Below, in pieces: positions 5,775-13,423 of a DNA stretch of 13,423 nucleotides (position 1 is its first letter; the number at the start of each line of letters is the position of its first letter). A program made the position numbers and the translations under genes. The notes below the pieces were generated by a model that searched no databases, was not told the DNA's origin, and saw only the letters and a program-made list of their open reading frames with translations. This stretch comes from Chloroflexota bacterium (GTDB lineage Bacteria; Chloroflexota; Dehalococcoidia; GIF9; UBA5629). The stretch covers positions 321,570 to 334,992 of the forward strand of contig CP070642.1 of the NCBI GenBank assembly GCA_020354105.1, written 5' to 3'.

Positions 5775-6236
5775 ATGAAGGTTATTTTTCTGAAAGATGT
5801 ACCCAAGGGCAAGAAGGGTGAGATAAAAGAGGTAGCCGATGGTTATGCCAGGAACTTTCTTTTACCTCAAGGCCTGGCTGTGTTAGCTACACCATCAGCG
5901 ACAAAAGCAGCTGAAACGCTATCTGAGGAGAAAGCAGAGCGTCAAGCTCGCCAGCGAGAGGAACTGAATGAGGTGATTCAGCAACTGGAGGGGAAAGAGT
6001 TGCACTTTAAGGCTAAGGCAGGTGCCAAAGGTCGTCTTCATGGTGCTGTTACCGGCGCTAATATAGCTGATGAACTCTCTAAACTTATGAATTTGGAGAT
6101 TGATAAAAAAAAGGTTGAGCTGGAGGAACCTTTACGCCATCTCGGTAGCTACGATGTGGGAGTTAACCTTGGCTCAGGGTCTGAGGCTAAAATCAAAGTA
6201 ATCATTGAGGAAGAGACGACGCAAAGTGGTCAGTGA
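5775..6236 (+). CDS. rplI: Ribosomal protein bL9
   Basis: L9 is an elongated large-subunit protein that binds near the L1 stalk and helps maintain reading frame. The N-terminal domain MKVIFLKDVPKGKKGEIKEV with the signature GYARNFLLPQGLAV (residues 23-36) is followed by the long connecting helix (EEKAERQARQREELNEVIQQL) and the C-terminal domain with GRLHGAVTGANIADEL. The 153-residue length is normal. GGGAG (5764-5768) precedes ATG 5775. An A8 run (6105-6112) inside the gene is a possible slippage point. It is followed by dnaB with an overlap, the common rplI-dnaB pair, but rpsF, ssb and rpsR are not upstream here. Confidence 0.96.
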   Translation: MKVIFLKDVPKGKKGEIKEVADGYARNFLLPQGLAVLATPSATKAAETLSEEKAERQARQREELNEVIQQLEGKELHFKAKAGAKGRLHGAVTGANIADELSKLMNLEIDKKKVELEEPLRHLGSYDVGVNLGSGSEAKIKVIIEEETTQSGQ

Positions 6237-7593
6237 CAATTTACCACCGCATGATGTTGAAGCTGAGAAAGCAGTGCTCGGCTCTCTACTTATTGACAAC
6301 GAGGGCATATTCAAGGTTGCTACCTTTCTTAGGCCGGAGGATTTCTTTACGCCGGAAAATCAGTGGGTTTATGATGCTTGTTTCACTATTTATCAGCGTA
6401 ACGAGGGCATAAATCAGATAACTGTAGCCCATGAATTAGCCCAGAAGGGCAGGTTAGAGGAAGTTGGTGGGGCCGCTTATTTAAGTCATCTGGTGTCTAT
6501 AGTACCAACATCTCTTCATATTGAATATTATGGGCAGATTGTATCCAGATTGGCTGTAATGCGACGACTTATAAGTGCTGGCAGCCAGATTACTGCTCTT
6601 GGCTATGAAGATGATGCTGAGGTGGAAGTTTCTCTCAGTAAGGCCGAGGACATCCTGTTTAAAGTAAGGCAACGTCAAAGCCGTCAGGATTTTGTGCCTA
6701 TTCGGCAGATTCTGGGTCAGTATTTTGAGGAAACCGGGCCCCAGCCTGAAGGAGAAGAGATTCCGCATGTTTTTACCTACTTTACCGCTATAGATGACAT
6801 ATTGGGCGGGTTACAGCGGTCCGACCTGGTTGTTCTGGGTGCCAGGCCAAGTGCAGGTAAGACTACACTGGCTCTAAATATTGCCAGGAACGCGGCTGTC
6901 AAGCAGAAAGCCTGTATAGCTCTATTTAGCCTGGAAATGTCTCGACAGGCGGTTGTGCAACGCCTTCTAGCTAATGAGGCTGATGTGGATTCTAGAAAAG
7001 TTCGTTTGGGGACATATACAGAAGGAGAAGAGAGAAGAATCATGAGGGCCACTGGTATCCTCTCCGAAGCGCCGATATATATTGACGACTCGCCTCAGCT
7101 ACGAGTGGTGGAGATGAGAGGCAAGGCACAGCGACTTCATCGCGAGCGCACTGTTGACCTTGTTATTGTGGATTATTTGCAACTTATACAGGGAGCGGCT
7201 AAAAGCGAGAGTCGCGTGCAGGAACTGAGTGATATAACGCGCTCGTTGAAGGCACTGGCTCGTGAGATAGATGCACCTGTATTGGCCATTTCACAGCTTA
7301 GCCGAGCCATAGAATGGCGAGCATCACATAAACCCCAACTCTCCGACCTCAGAGATAGCGGCAGCATTGAGCAGGATGCTGATGTGGTCCTCTTTATCTC
7401 CCGAGATGCGATGTATTTCAGCAAAGATGAATGGGAAAAGACCCATGACGTAACTATAGAGCCATATGAAGAAGATAAGGCTGATATTATTATAGCTAAG
7501 CATCGTAATGGGCCTACAGGTGAGGTGAAGTTGCGTTTTGATTCTAGGACGGCCACATTTGAAGACGTACAACCAGAGCTAGAGGCAGCTTAA
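6226..7593 (+). CDS. dnaB: Replicative DNA helicase DnaB
   Basis: This is the hexameric 5'-3' replicative helicase, 455 residues from the proposed GTG start. The N-terminal scaffold domain begins LPPHDVEAEKAVLGSLL. The RecA-type motor has Walker A GARPSAGKT (205-213), the H1a stretch FSLEMSR, Walker B VIVDYLQL (about 313-320), ISQLSRAIEWR, and SDLRDSGSIEQDADVV, which carries the hexamer-interface residues. The GTG at 6226 overlaps the end of rplI by 11 nt and is preceded by GAGGAAGAG at good spacing. An upstream in-frame TTG (6205) would add the unusual RKRRRK and is less likely. A DnaD-domain protein and a DnaC-like loader follow directly. Confidence 0.96.
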   Translation: MVSDNLPPHDVEAEKAVLGSLLIDNEGIFKVATFLRPEDFFTPENQWVYDACFTIYQRNEGINQITVAHELAQKGRLEEVGGAAYLSHLVSIVPTSLHIEYYGQIVSRLAVMRRLISAGSQITALGYEDDAEVEVSLSKAEDILFKVRQRQSRQDFVPIRQILGQYFEETGPQPEGEEIPHVFTYFTAIDDILGGLQRSDLVVLGARPSAGKTTLALNIARNAAVKQKACIALFSLEMSRQAVVQRLLANEADVDSRKVRLGTYTEGEERRIMRATGILSEAPIYIDDSPQLRVVEMRGKAQRLHRERTVDLVIVDYLQLIQGAAKSESRVQELSDITRSLKALAREIDAPVLAISQLSRAIEWRASHKPQLSDLRDSGSIEQDADVVLFISRDAMYFSKDEWEKTHDVTIEPYEEDKADIIIAKHRNGPTGEVKLRFDSRTATFEDVQPELEAA

Positions 7594-7615
7594 GGATTAT
7601 TCAGGATGGAGAAGT

Positions 7616-8338
7616 ATGACTGAAAAATTGTTTCCGGGCTTTCCCGCAAGAGCTGAGGTTACTCCGGTACCTAACCTGTTCTTCAATGCTGTAATGCCGC
7701 AGGTAGATGATATTATTGAGCTTAAGACGGTATTGCATGTTTTCTGGCTACTCAGTCGCCGCCGCGGTTATCCTCAGTTTGTGACCTACAGTGAACTCAT
7801 GTCTGACCCCATACTTATGAGTGGCATAAGGGGAGATGCTAGCCCCAAAGAGAAGGTACTTCATCAAGCACTTGATCAGGCTGTGCAGCACGGTGTTATG
7901 CTGCACCTGGAAATTGACAGAGATGGGCAGCCCGAGGATGCCTATTTCATTAACAGTGAAGCTGCGAAGGAAGCGATTAGTAAAATTCAGCAAGGCAAGC
8001 TGCCACAACTGGTTTTATCGCCCAGAAAGGCTGAGAAAGTGGAAATTAAACCGCCATTGGATATATTCAGTCTTTATGAACAGAACATAGGTATGCTTAC
8101 GCCCATGATTACCGAGGAACTTCAGGATGCGGAGAAACTTTATCCGTCAGAGTGGATTGAGAGTGCTTTTAAGGAAGCTGTTGCCTTGAATAAGCGTAGC
8201 TGGAAATATATTGCGCGTATTTTAGAGCGATGGGCTATCGAAGGCAAAGATGATGGAAAATCTGGGAGAGATTCTAAAAAAGAGGACGACCGAGAAAAAT
8301 ACGTCAGGGGCAAGTACGGACACATGGTCCGGCGTTGA
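7616..8338 (+). CDS. DnaD-domain primosome protein
   Basis: This 240-residue protein is probably a DNA-binding primosome component that helps open the replication origin or deliver helicase, as DnaD does in Bacillus. The N-terminal ~125 residues (with LKTVLHVFWLLSRRRGYPQFVTYSELM) look like a winged-helix module. Residues 148-210 match the DnaD C-terminal domain: LDIFSLYEQNIGMLTPMI, then YPSEWIESAFKEAVALNKRS and YIARILERW, the last corresponding to the family's YxxxIxxxW ssDNA-binding motif. The final 30 residues are highly charged, and their codons overlap the start of the next gene. GGAG precedes ATG 7616, 22 nt after dnaB. Operon context with helicase and loader supports the role. Confidence 0.85.
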   Translation: MTEKLFPGFPARAEVTPVPNLFFNAVMPQVDDIIELKTVLHVFWLLSRRRGYPQFVTYSELMSDPILMSGIRGDASPKEKVLHQALDQAVQHGVMLHLEIDRDGQPEDAYFINSEAAKEAISKIQQGKLPQLVLSPRKAEKVEIKPPLDIFSLYEQNIGMLTPMITEELQDAEKLYPSEWIESAFKEAVALNKRSWKYIARILERWAIEGKDDGKSGRDSKKEDDREKYVRGKYGHMVRR

Positions 8339-9680
8339 GTCGGAAGAGGAAAAATCGCCTGGCCCAACCTGCCCAATATGTAAAGGAGCTGGTTTTGTAC
8401 ATCCTTTAGCGGATTCAGGGCGTCCTGATTTCAGTCGAGTCGTGCCATGCAAGTGTCGACACGATGAGCTGAAAAAGGATAAGCTGGCTCGGCTTCAACG
8501 GTATAGTAATCTTGGTGCCCTGTCTCGGCTAACATTCGATAACCTCTCACCTGCTGGCAGATACGATGAAGCCGCATTGCAGCAGAATTTTACGCAGGCA
8601 TATGAAGCTGCCAAGGCTTTTGCCAGCGAGCCTCAGGGATGGTTAATATTGGTTGGTCCAAGCGGTTGTGGTAAAACACACCTAGCCTGCGCCATCGCCA
8701 ATCACAGGCTAAGCCTGGGGCAGCCAGCTTTTTATATAGGTGTCGCTGATTTGTTGGATCACCTTCGGAGTGCCTTCAGCCCTAGCAGCGAGATTGCTCA
8801 TGACGAGCTGTTTGAACGTGTGAAGAATGCACCGCTTCTAATCCTGGATGATTTAACTATGACAGCTACTACACCTTGGGCCAAGGGAAAATTGGAGCAG
8901 TTGCTTAATTATCGTTTCAATGTCCGCTTACCTACGGTTATTACCACAGATGTGCCGGTTGAAAATTTTGATGAGAGTTTACGAGGTCATCTGACTGACC
9001 CTGAGCTATGTAATATATGTGTCGTTCAGGGGAAATCAGTACAGACCTTGGAGCACCTTAGTAGCATAGAGTTGGAAGCGTTACGCAAGAAGAGCTTTAA
9101 CAATTTTGATTACAAATCGCTAAATCTATCACCTGAAGAGCGCCAGAGCCTGGAGCGAGCCTACCGAAATGCAGTTAATTTTGCAAAATCTCCGGAGGGG
9201 TGGTTAATTTTCATGGGTGTCAACGGTTGTGGCAAGACACACCTGGCAGCTGCCATAGCCAATCATCTGCGCCGTGAGGGTGAATCAGCCTTGTTTATTG
9301 TGGTTACTGACCTCCTCGATTATTTGCGTTCCACTTTTAACCCGGAGAGCAGAGTTTCTTATGATGAACTCTTTGAAAAAATCAAGAAAGCGCCGGTGCT
9401 TATTCTCGATGACTTCGGTGAACAAGCTGCCACACCGTGGGCTCAGGAAAAGCTCTACCAGCTAATAAATTATCGCTATAATGCCCGGTTAGCCACGGTT
9501 ATAACTACCTGCCTTTCCCTGGATGAGGTCGAGCGACGCATCAGCTCTCGTATGGTTGACCCAAGCCTCAGTCTTGTCTTGAATATCAATGCACCAGACT
9601 ATCGGGGTGATATAAAAGCTCCACGCGCTCGTGAAACCAAGCCTCAACAGCGATACTCACGGCGAAGTCGCTTGTCTTAG
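8250..9680 (+). CDS. Double AAA+ DnaC/DnaI-like helicase loader
   Basis: The 476-residue protein probably loads DnaB on DNA. An N-terminal cysteine cluster (CPIC at 41-44, CKC at 67-69) resembles the zinc-binding region of DnaI/DnaC loaders. Two AAA+ modules follow. Module 1 has Walker A GPSGCGKT (136-143) and Walker B LLILDD (196-201). Module 2 has GVNGCGKT (323-330) and VLILDD (383-388). The Walker lysines are 187 residues apart, and DNA similarity is visible (GGTTGTGG at 8664 and 9225), so this is an internal tandem duplication; ordinary loaders have one module. Module 2 keeps the loader signature FGEQAATPWAQEKL and RISSRMVD. In module 1 these read LTMTATTPW and LRGHLTD, so its arginine-finger-like SR is lost. 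Starts at 8250 and 8253 are both possible (GAAGG at 8240-8244 favours 8253), inside dnaD. Confidence 0.88.
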   Translation: MMENLGEILKKRTTEKNTSGASTDTWSGVESEEEKSPGPTCPICKGAGFVHPLADSGRPDFSRVVPCKCRHDELKKDKLARLQRYSNLGALSRLTFDNLSPAGRYDEAALQQNFTQAYEAAKAFASEPQGWLILVGPSGCGKTHLACAIANHRLSLGQPAFYIGVADLLDHLRSAFSPSSEIAHDELFERVKNAPLLILDDLTMTATTPWAKGKLEQLLNYRFNVRLPTVITTDVPVENFDESLRGHLTDPELCNICVVQGKSVQTLEHLSSIELEALRKKSFNNFDYKSLNLSPEERQSLERAYRNAVNFAKSPEGWLIFMGVNGCGKTHLAAAIANHLRREGESALFIVVTDLLDYLRSTFNPESRVSYDELFEKIKKAPVLILDDFGEQAATPWAQEKLYQLINYRYNARLATVITTCLSLDEVERRISSRMVDPSLSLVLNINAPDYRGDIKAPRARETKPQQRYSRRSRLS

Positions 9681-9739
9681 CTGTGTTGTCGGTCGAAAAC
9701 TTTCCTGCTAAAATAGCCCCAATTGATTGGGAAAGAACC

Positions 9740-10243
9740 ATGGTAAACTCACCGGTCTTGGTACTTAATCAGAATTATGAACCGCTTAATATCTGCAGAG
9801 TACGCAGAGCTATAGTTTTGCTGTTTCGTGGCAAGGCTGAAGTTTTGGAAAATGGACGGGGTAATCTCAATTCTATTGATGATGTCTTCGACATTCCCTC
9901 GGTGATTCGGCTGGTTTATTTTATCAGGCGACCGCGGCAGCAACGCAAGTTGACCAAACTCGAAGTTTTCAATCGCGACCAGTATATTTGCCAGTACTGC
10001 GGCCGGGAGAGTAAGGAATTAACTTTAGACCATGTTATGCCCAGACGGCGTGGTGGTGGACACAGCTGGGAAAACGTGGTGAGTGCCTGTATACCCTGTA
10101 ATCGCCGGAAGGCTGGAAGAACGCCAACAGAGGCTGGGATGCCACTACTTCACCAGCCTAGACAGCCGCGCAACGATGGTTTCTATGTGCCTTTCCAGTA
10201 TCTACGTGCGCGTAGCGAGTGGCAGAAATACCTTCCTCAGTGA
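9740..10243 (+). CDS. HNH endonuclease family protein
   Basis: This small predicted nuclease has 167 residues from ATG 9740. The start region SPVLVLNQNYEPLNICRVRRAIV is the standard N-terminus of a widespread chromosomal HNH family, so the upstream in-frame GTG (9683) is not preferred; GGGAAAG lies just before ATG 9740. The HNH/zinc core is CQYC (84-87), LDHVMPRRRGG (96-106), ENVVSAC (111-117) and CNRRK (120-124), giving the four structural cysteines and the catalytic Asp-His pair. It follows the helicase loader by 59 nt and is the last gene of the replication cluster. Its biological substrate is unknown; a DNA repair or processing role is inferred only from context. Confidence 0.85.
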   Translation: MVNSPVLVLNQNYEPLNICRVRRAIVLLFRGKAEVLENGRGNLNSIDDVFDIPSVIRLVYFIRRPRQQRKLTKLEVFNRDQYICQYCGRESKELTLDHVMPRRRGGGHSWENVVSACIPCNRRKAGRTPTEAGMPLLHQPRQPRNDGFYVPFQYLRARSEWQKYLPQ

Positions 10244-10245
10244 AC

Positions 10246-11079
10246 CTAGGTCTTTGTCTCCTGCTTGTCTTCTGCTGGTTTTTCATGCCAGGTTATCTGA
10301 CTAAGAGGCAATTCTACGTTACTTCCTGTTTCCAGTTCTACCGTAACTGTTTCTTTGACCGGATTATAGCTGACCACTTTAGCATTTCCTAAAGCAGTAG
10401 ACACCTCCTGATGCAGTGGGGGCATCTTTTCTTTCATGGCTCGGTATTGCTCATATTCATAGCCTAGGCAGCAGAGGAGCCGACCGCAGATGCCAGATGT
10501 TTTCATTGGGTTGAGTGCTATCTCCTGCTCCTTTGCCATCTTGATGGAAACTGGCGCAAACTCGCTGAGGAAGGTAGTACAGCACAATGGGAAGCCACAT
10601 TTACCTAATCCGCCGACTAACTTTGCTTCGTCTCTGGCTCCAACCTGCCTTAGTTCGACTCGTGTCTTCAGGTTGCGACTTAGCTCACGGACTAGCTCGC
10701 GGAAATCAACTCTTTTCTCGGCACTGAAAAAGATGGTGAGATGGCTACCGTCCAGATTATATTGAGCTGAGATGGGTTTCATTGGGAGGTTTAGTTTTTC
10801 GATTAGCTCTCGACATTTGGCTATGGCGTTTGTTGCCCTTTTTTGCTGGCGCTGAGCTTTTGTTATATCCTCGGCCTGTGCTTTGCGGACGACTGGTTTC
10901 AGTGGTTCGGTTATTTCACTGTGAATGACTTGTTGTGGGGAGATGACTACTTTACCCACTTCATAGCCTCGGCTGGTCTCGACTACCACGTCGTCATCTA
11001 TTTCCATGGGGACATCTGCAGCGTCAAAATAATAGACCTTACCAGCTTGGTGAAAACGAACTCCGACTATTTCAGACAT
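10246..11079 (-). CDS. ricT: PSP1 domain protein RicT (YaaT)
   Basis: The 277-residue PSP1 protein is the RicT/YaaT homologue. In Bacillus, RicT works with RicA and RicF in an Fe-S-bearing complex that affects RNase Y-dependent RNA maturation and Spo0A phosphorelay. The N-terminal VGVRFHQAGKVYYFDAAD and VETSRGYEVGKV are typical. The cysteine-rich core KCGFPLCC (160-167) and GICGRLLCCLGYEYEQY (197-212) supplies cluster ligands. The C-terminal tail after about 265 is charged. Its ATG overlaps the holB stop by one base (TAATG), implying translational coupling; holB-ricT adjacency is common in Firmicutes and Chloroflexota. The ribosome site is weak, consistent with coupling. Confidence 0.93.
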   Translation of the reverse strand: MSEIVGVRFHQAGKVYYFDAADVPMEIDDDVVVETSRGYEVGKVVISPQQVIHSEITEPLKPVVRKAQAEDITKAQRQQKRATNAIAKCRELIEKLNLPMKPISAQYNLDGSHLTIFFSAEKRVDFRELVRELSRNLKTRVELRQVGARDEAKLVGGLGKCGFPLCCTTFLSEFAPVSIKMAKEQEIALNPMKTSGICGRLLCCLGYEYEQYRAMKEKMPPLHQEVSTALGNAKVVSYNPVKETVTVELETGSNVELPLSQITWHEKPAEDKQETKT

Positions 11080-12122
11080 TACACTACAACGGGCTCAGAT
11101 GATATCTTTTGCCCTTGTTTTACCTCCTTCTTAGGCATATCAAGCATCAATATTTCGAATACCAAGCGCAGGTTAGCGTTCATGGCGATTTGGCTTAGTG
11201 ATTTGTGAAGACTGTTGATGAAATTCCTAATCTCCAATAAACTCAATGCTTGTGCCCATTTCTCGAGCGTGGGTGTATGGTCGACATTGGCGATGGCGTG
11301 CTTGCAATCGCATTTAGTTAACATAACATCGTGCCACCAGGCGAGCCAAAGTTTTATCATTTCTTCAGCCGATTTGCGTTCATTCCCGAGCTTGGCGGTG
11401 TAGCTGAAGCGCTCTTCCCAACCGGCAGTCAACAGAGAAGACATCTCGGTTAGCCGTTGATTCCGTTGTACAAGATAGGTATCATCAGCTGAAATTATTA
11501 GTGCCCAGCCAAGACAGCCCTGGGACAATCGTGCCAGGAGTTTTGCCCTGTCACCGTCAACGCCGTTAGACTCGGTGAGTATCTTCTCTATTTCATCGCT
11601 TACCAGTGGCTTCAATTCTATGCGCTGACAGCGAGACACCACTGTGGGCAGTAGCCGTGATTCATTGGCGGTCAGTAGGAGTATCATTACTTGAGGTGGT
11701 GGCTCCTCTATAGTTTTGAGCAAGCAGTTGGCTGCCTCGGTAGATAAATATTCAGCTCCATCTATAATAAATACTTTGCACTTACCCTCAAAAGGTGGCA
11801 AGCTGGCATTGTGTTGGAGCTCTCTGATATCATCGATGCTAATCTCAACCCGTGATTTTGTCTCCCCTGAGTCTTTGCCCGGGTTCAAACTTATAATTGT
11901 AATATCGGTATGTTTGCCATCTGTGATTCTGCGGCAGGATTGACACTCACCACAGGGCGGCTGGTTCCCTTGACAGTTCACCGCTCTGGCTAGGTCAAGT
12001 GCTAAAGTTGTCTTGCCTATGTGAGGCGCACCTACAAAAAGATAGGCGTGAGCCAGATTGCCTGTTTTGAGACTATGCTCAATTAGAGCTAATGCTTCGG
12101 GTTGACCGATCGTTTGCCACAT
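11079..12122 (-). CDS. holB: DNA polymerase III subunit delta'
   Basis: Delta' is the stator subunit of the clamp loader that places the beta clamp on DNA. The 347-residue protein opens with IGQPEALALIEHSLKTG and AHAYLFVGAPHIGKTTLA (Walker A at 31-38, intact here as in many non-enterobacterial homologues). A four-cysteine zinc module follows (Cys50, CGECQSC at 57-63). FIIDGAEYLS (118-127) is Walker B, followed by LLKTIEEPPP, and SRC (163-165) is the conserved arginine-finger motif, all usual for delta'. The C-terminal collar domain is divergent. It starts 8 nt after the lysA stop and is coupled to ricT. The usual upstream partner tmk is not present; lysA takes that place. Confidence 0.92.
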   Translation of the reverse strand: MWQTIGQPEALALIEHSLKTGNLAHAYLFVGAPHIGKTTLALDLARAVNCQGNQPPCGECQSCRRITDGKHTDITIISLNPGKDSGETKSRVEISIDDIRELQHNASLPPFEGKCKVFIIDGAEYLSTEAANCLLKTIEEPPPQVMILLLTANESRLLPTVVSRCQRIELKPLVSDEIEKILTESNGVDGDRAKLLARLSQGCLGWALIISADDTYLVQRNQRLTEMSSLLTAGWEERFSYTAKLGNERKSAEEMIKLWLAWWHDVMLTKCDCKHAIANVDHTPTLEKWAQALSLLEIRNFINSLHKSLSQIAMNANLRLVFEILMLDMPKKEVKQGQKISSEPVVV

Positions 12123-12130
12123 ATCTTTTT

Positions 12131-13423
12131 CTAAGTTGAGTCCAATCTCATCAAGTCCTTGTAAGTCTCGCGCTTTCGGATGAGGCGGGCTTTGCCGTCT
12201 TTGACTATGACAATGGCTGGTCTGGGCACCATATTATAGTTGCTGGACATGGGGATGGCGTAAGCGCCGCTGACCGGCATAGCTATAATATCTCCTGCTG
12301 ATACAGGAGCCAGGCTTATGTCTCTGGCTAAAATGTCACCTGACTCGCAATATTTGCCGGCAATAGTAACCTTGGTTGACTCATTGGCATTGACCTTGTT
12401 TGCCACCAGTGCCTCATATTTGGCTTCGTAAAGAGCCGGGCGGATATTATCTCCTATGCCGCCGTCCACGCATATATATTTCCTCACCCCGGGAATCTCT
12501 TTTATTGAGCCTACAGTGTATAAAGCTACACCTGCCTGTGCCACGATGGCTCTCCCGGGTTCGATGATTAACTTTGGGCGTGTCAGGCCAAGCTCGTCGG
12601 CGATACCTATTACCTTGCTAGTTATAGCTTCGGCATAATCAGCTATGCTTGGTGCCTGTGAGTCTACCGTGTACTTGACGGCACAACCGCCGCCGGAGCT
12701 GAATTCGCTGAGATGAAAATCGTGCTTGGCTTGCATCTCCTTGGCAAAGTTAAAGACAAGGCTTATGGCTGTCTCATAAGGTGAGGTATCGGGAATCGGT
12801 GAGCCGAGGTGAAAGCTGAGTCCCACCAGTTCAAGATTGGAAGCTGCCATAGCTTCAGCCACTGCTGTCTCAGCCTGTCCCTTAGCCAGCGGAAAGCCGA
12901 ACTTGCTGTCCAGTATGCCGGTGCTGGTATGGCGATGGCTATGAGGGTCAACGTCAGGATTAAGGCGGAGTATAATCTTCTGCCTAACTTTCCTCTCAAG
13001 AGCCAACGAGTTTAGTAGCTCCAGCTCATTGAAGTTGTCAACTACAATTCGAGCGATATCCCAAGCCAGGGCTAGCTTGAGCTCATCAGCGGTCTTGTTA
13101 TTGGCGGTAAAATGCACCTTTTCCGGGGGGAATTTTACTGATTGAGCCAGGCTCAGTTCTCCTCCGGAAACAACATCCAGCCCCAGCCCCTCTTCTTTGA
13201 TGATAATGGCTAAAGCCTGATTAATGAAAGCCTTGGCGGCATACAGGATGGTTGTTTCTGGATAACGCCTGGTGAACTCAGCCTTGAACTCCTGGCACCT
13301 GGAGCGGATGGTGAACTCGTCGAAAACATATAGGGGGGTGCCGAATTCCTTAACCAGTTCAACGCAGTTGCAGCCACCTATGTGGAGGTGACCCTGACTG
13401 TCGATATCCTTCTTTAACGGAAA
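12131..13423 (-). CDS. lysA: Diaminopimelate decarboxylase (N-terminus outside window)
   Basis: LysA is a PLP enzyme that decarboxylates meso-diaminopimelate to lysine. The reading frame is open to the window edge; a GTG at 13117 is an internal codon, since the 102 codons upstream are clearly LysA (GTPLYVFDE, then YAAKAF with the PLP-binding Lys at visible residue 64, and GLDVVSGGEL). Further motifs are NPDVDPHSHRHTSTG, FHLGS, SGGGCAVKY, IIEPGRAIVAQAG, CESGD with the catalytic Cys, and SGAYAIPMSSNYN, which contributes at the active site. About 430 residues are visible, so only a few N-terminal residues should be missing. It is the upstream gene of lysA-holB-ricT. Any lysine riboswitch or promoter would lie outside the window. 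Confidence 0.94.
   Translation of the reverse strand, partial: FPLKKDIDSQGHLHIGGCNCVELVKEFGTPLYVFDEFTIRSRCQEFKAEFTRRYPETTILYAAKAFINQALAIIIKEEGLGLDVVSGGELSLAQSVKFPPEKVHFTANNKTADELKLALAWDIARIVVDNFNELELLNSLALERKVRQKIILRLNPDVDPHSHRHTSTGILDSKFGFPLAKGQAETAVAEAMAASNLELVGLSFHLGSPIPDTSPYETAISLVFNFAKEMQAKHDFHLSEFSSGGGCAVKYTVDSQAPSIADYAEAITSKVIGIADELGLTRPKLIIEPGRAIVAQAGVALYTVGSIKEIPGVRKYICVDGGIGDNIRPALYEAKYEALVANKVNANESTKVTIAGKYCESGDILARDISLAPVSAGDIIAMPVSGAYAIPMSSNYNMVPRPAIVIVKDGKARLIRKRETYKDLMRLDST

Noticed and set aside
6205..6225. Upstream TTG start for DnaB adding RKRRRK
   Set aside because: GTG 6226 has a properly spaced GAGGAAGAG and gives the usual DnaB N-terminus; the TTG would sit deep inside rplI.
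9683..9739. GTG start giving 19 extra residues on the HNH protein
   Set aside because: The family begins right before VLVLNxxYEPLN, which matches ATG 9740 with a nearby purine-rich site.
12131..13117. lysA starting at GTG 13117
   Set aside because: The frame stays open to the window edge and the upstream codons encode the PLP lysine motif YAAKAF and GLDVVSGGEL, so the GTG is internal.

Overview
The window looks like chromosomal DNA of a Chloroflexota bacterium, most likely Dehalococcoidia. This is inferred from protein style, moderate GC content and gene order (yceD-rpmF-fabD-like; rplI-dnaB-dnaD-dnaC-like-HNH; lysA-holB-ricT). No rRNA, tRNA, CRISPR array or transposase gene was found.

Layout. 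(1) 1-1478: the tail of an unidentified plus-strand gene, a 427-bp AT-rich intergenic stretch, and a lone class I SAM-dependent methyltransferase with its own promoter. The methyltransferase is bracketed by imperfect direct repeats exactly 1080 bp apart. (2) 1479-4220, minus strand: yceD (DUF177), rpmF, a FabD-like protein, nusB and an acyl-carrier-protein-like protein, led by a good sigma70-type promoter. (3) 4381-5571, plus: an M20 family amidohydrolase, divergent from the yceD operon. (4) 5775-10243, plus: rplI, dnaB, a DnaD-domain protein, a double AAA+ DnaC/DnaI-like helicase loader and an HNH nuclease. This is a replication module with a Firmicutes-style primosome flavour. (5) 10246-13423, minus: lysA (running off the window), holB and ricT (PSP1), convergent with region 4.

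The most notable observation is in region 2. The FabD-like protein is intact and full length, but both catalytic dyad residues are replaced (the GHSxG serine is Asp98, the active-site histidine is Asn203). Two genes away in the same cluster, the ACP-like protein has lost the phosphopantetheine serine (DSL became DPP, Pro37). A transacylase that cannot use the usual Ser-His chemistry and a carrier protein that cannot carry a prosthetic group, kept together with ribosome and transcription genes and without plsX, fabH or fabG, suggests a repurposed non-catalytic pair. That function is inference.

The second notable feature is the helicase loader. Two complete DnaC-like AAA+ modules lie in one chain 187 residues apart, the first with an altered Walker B surround and a missing arginine-finger-like motif, and its start lies 89 nt inside the upstream dnaD gene.
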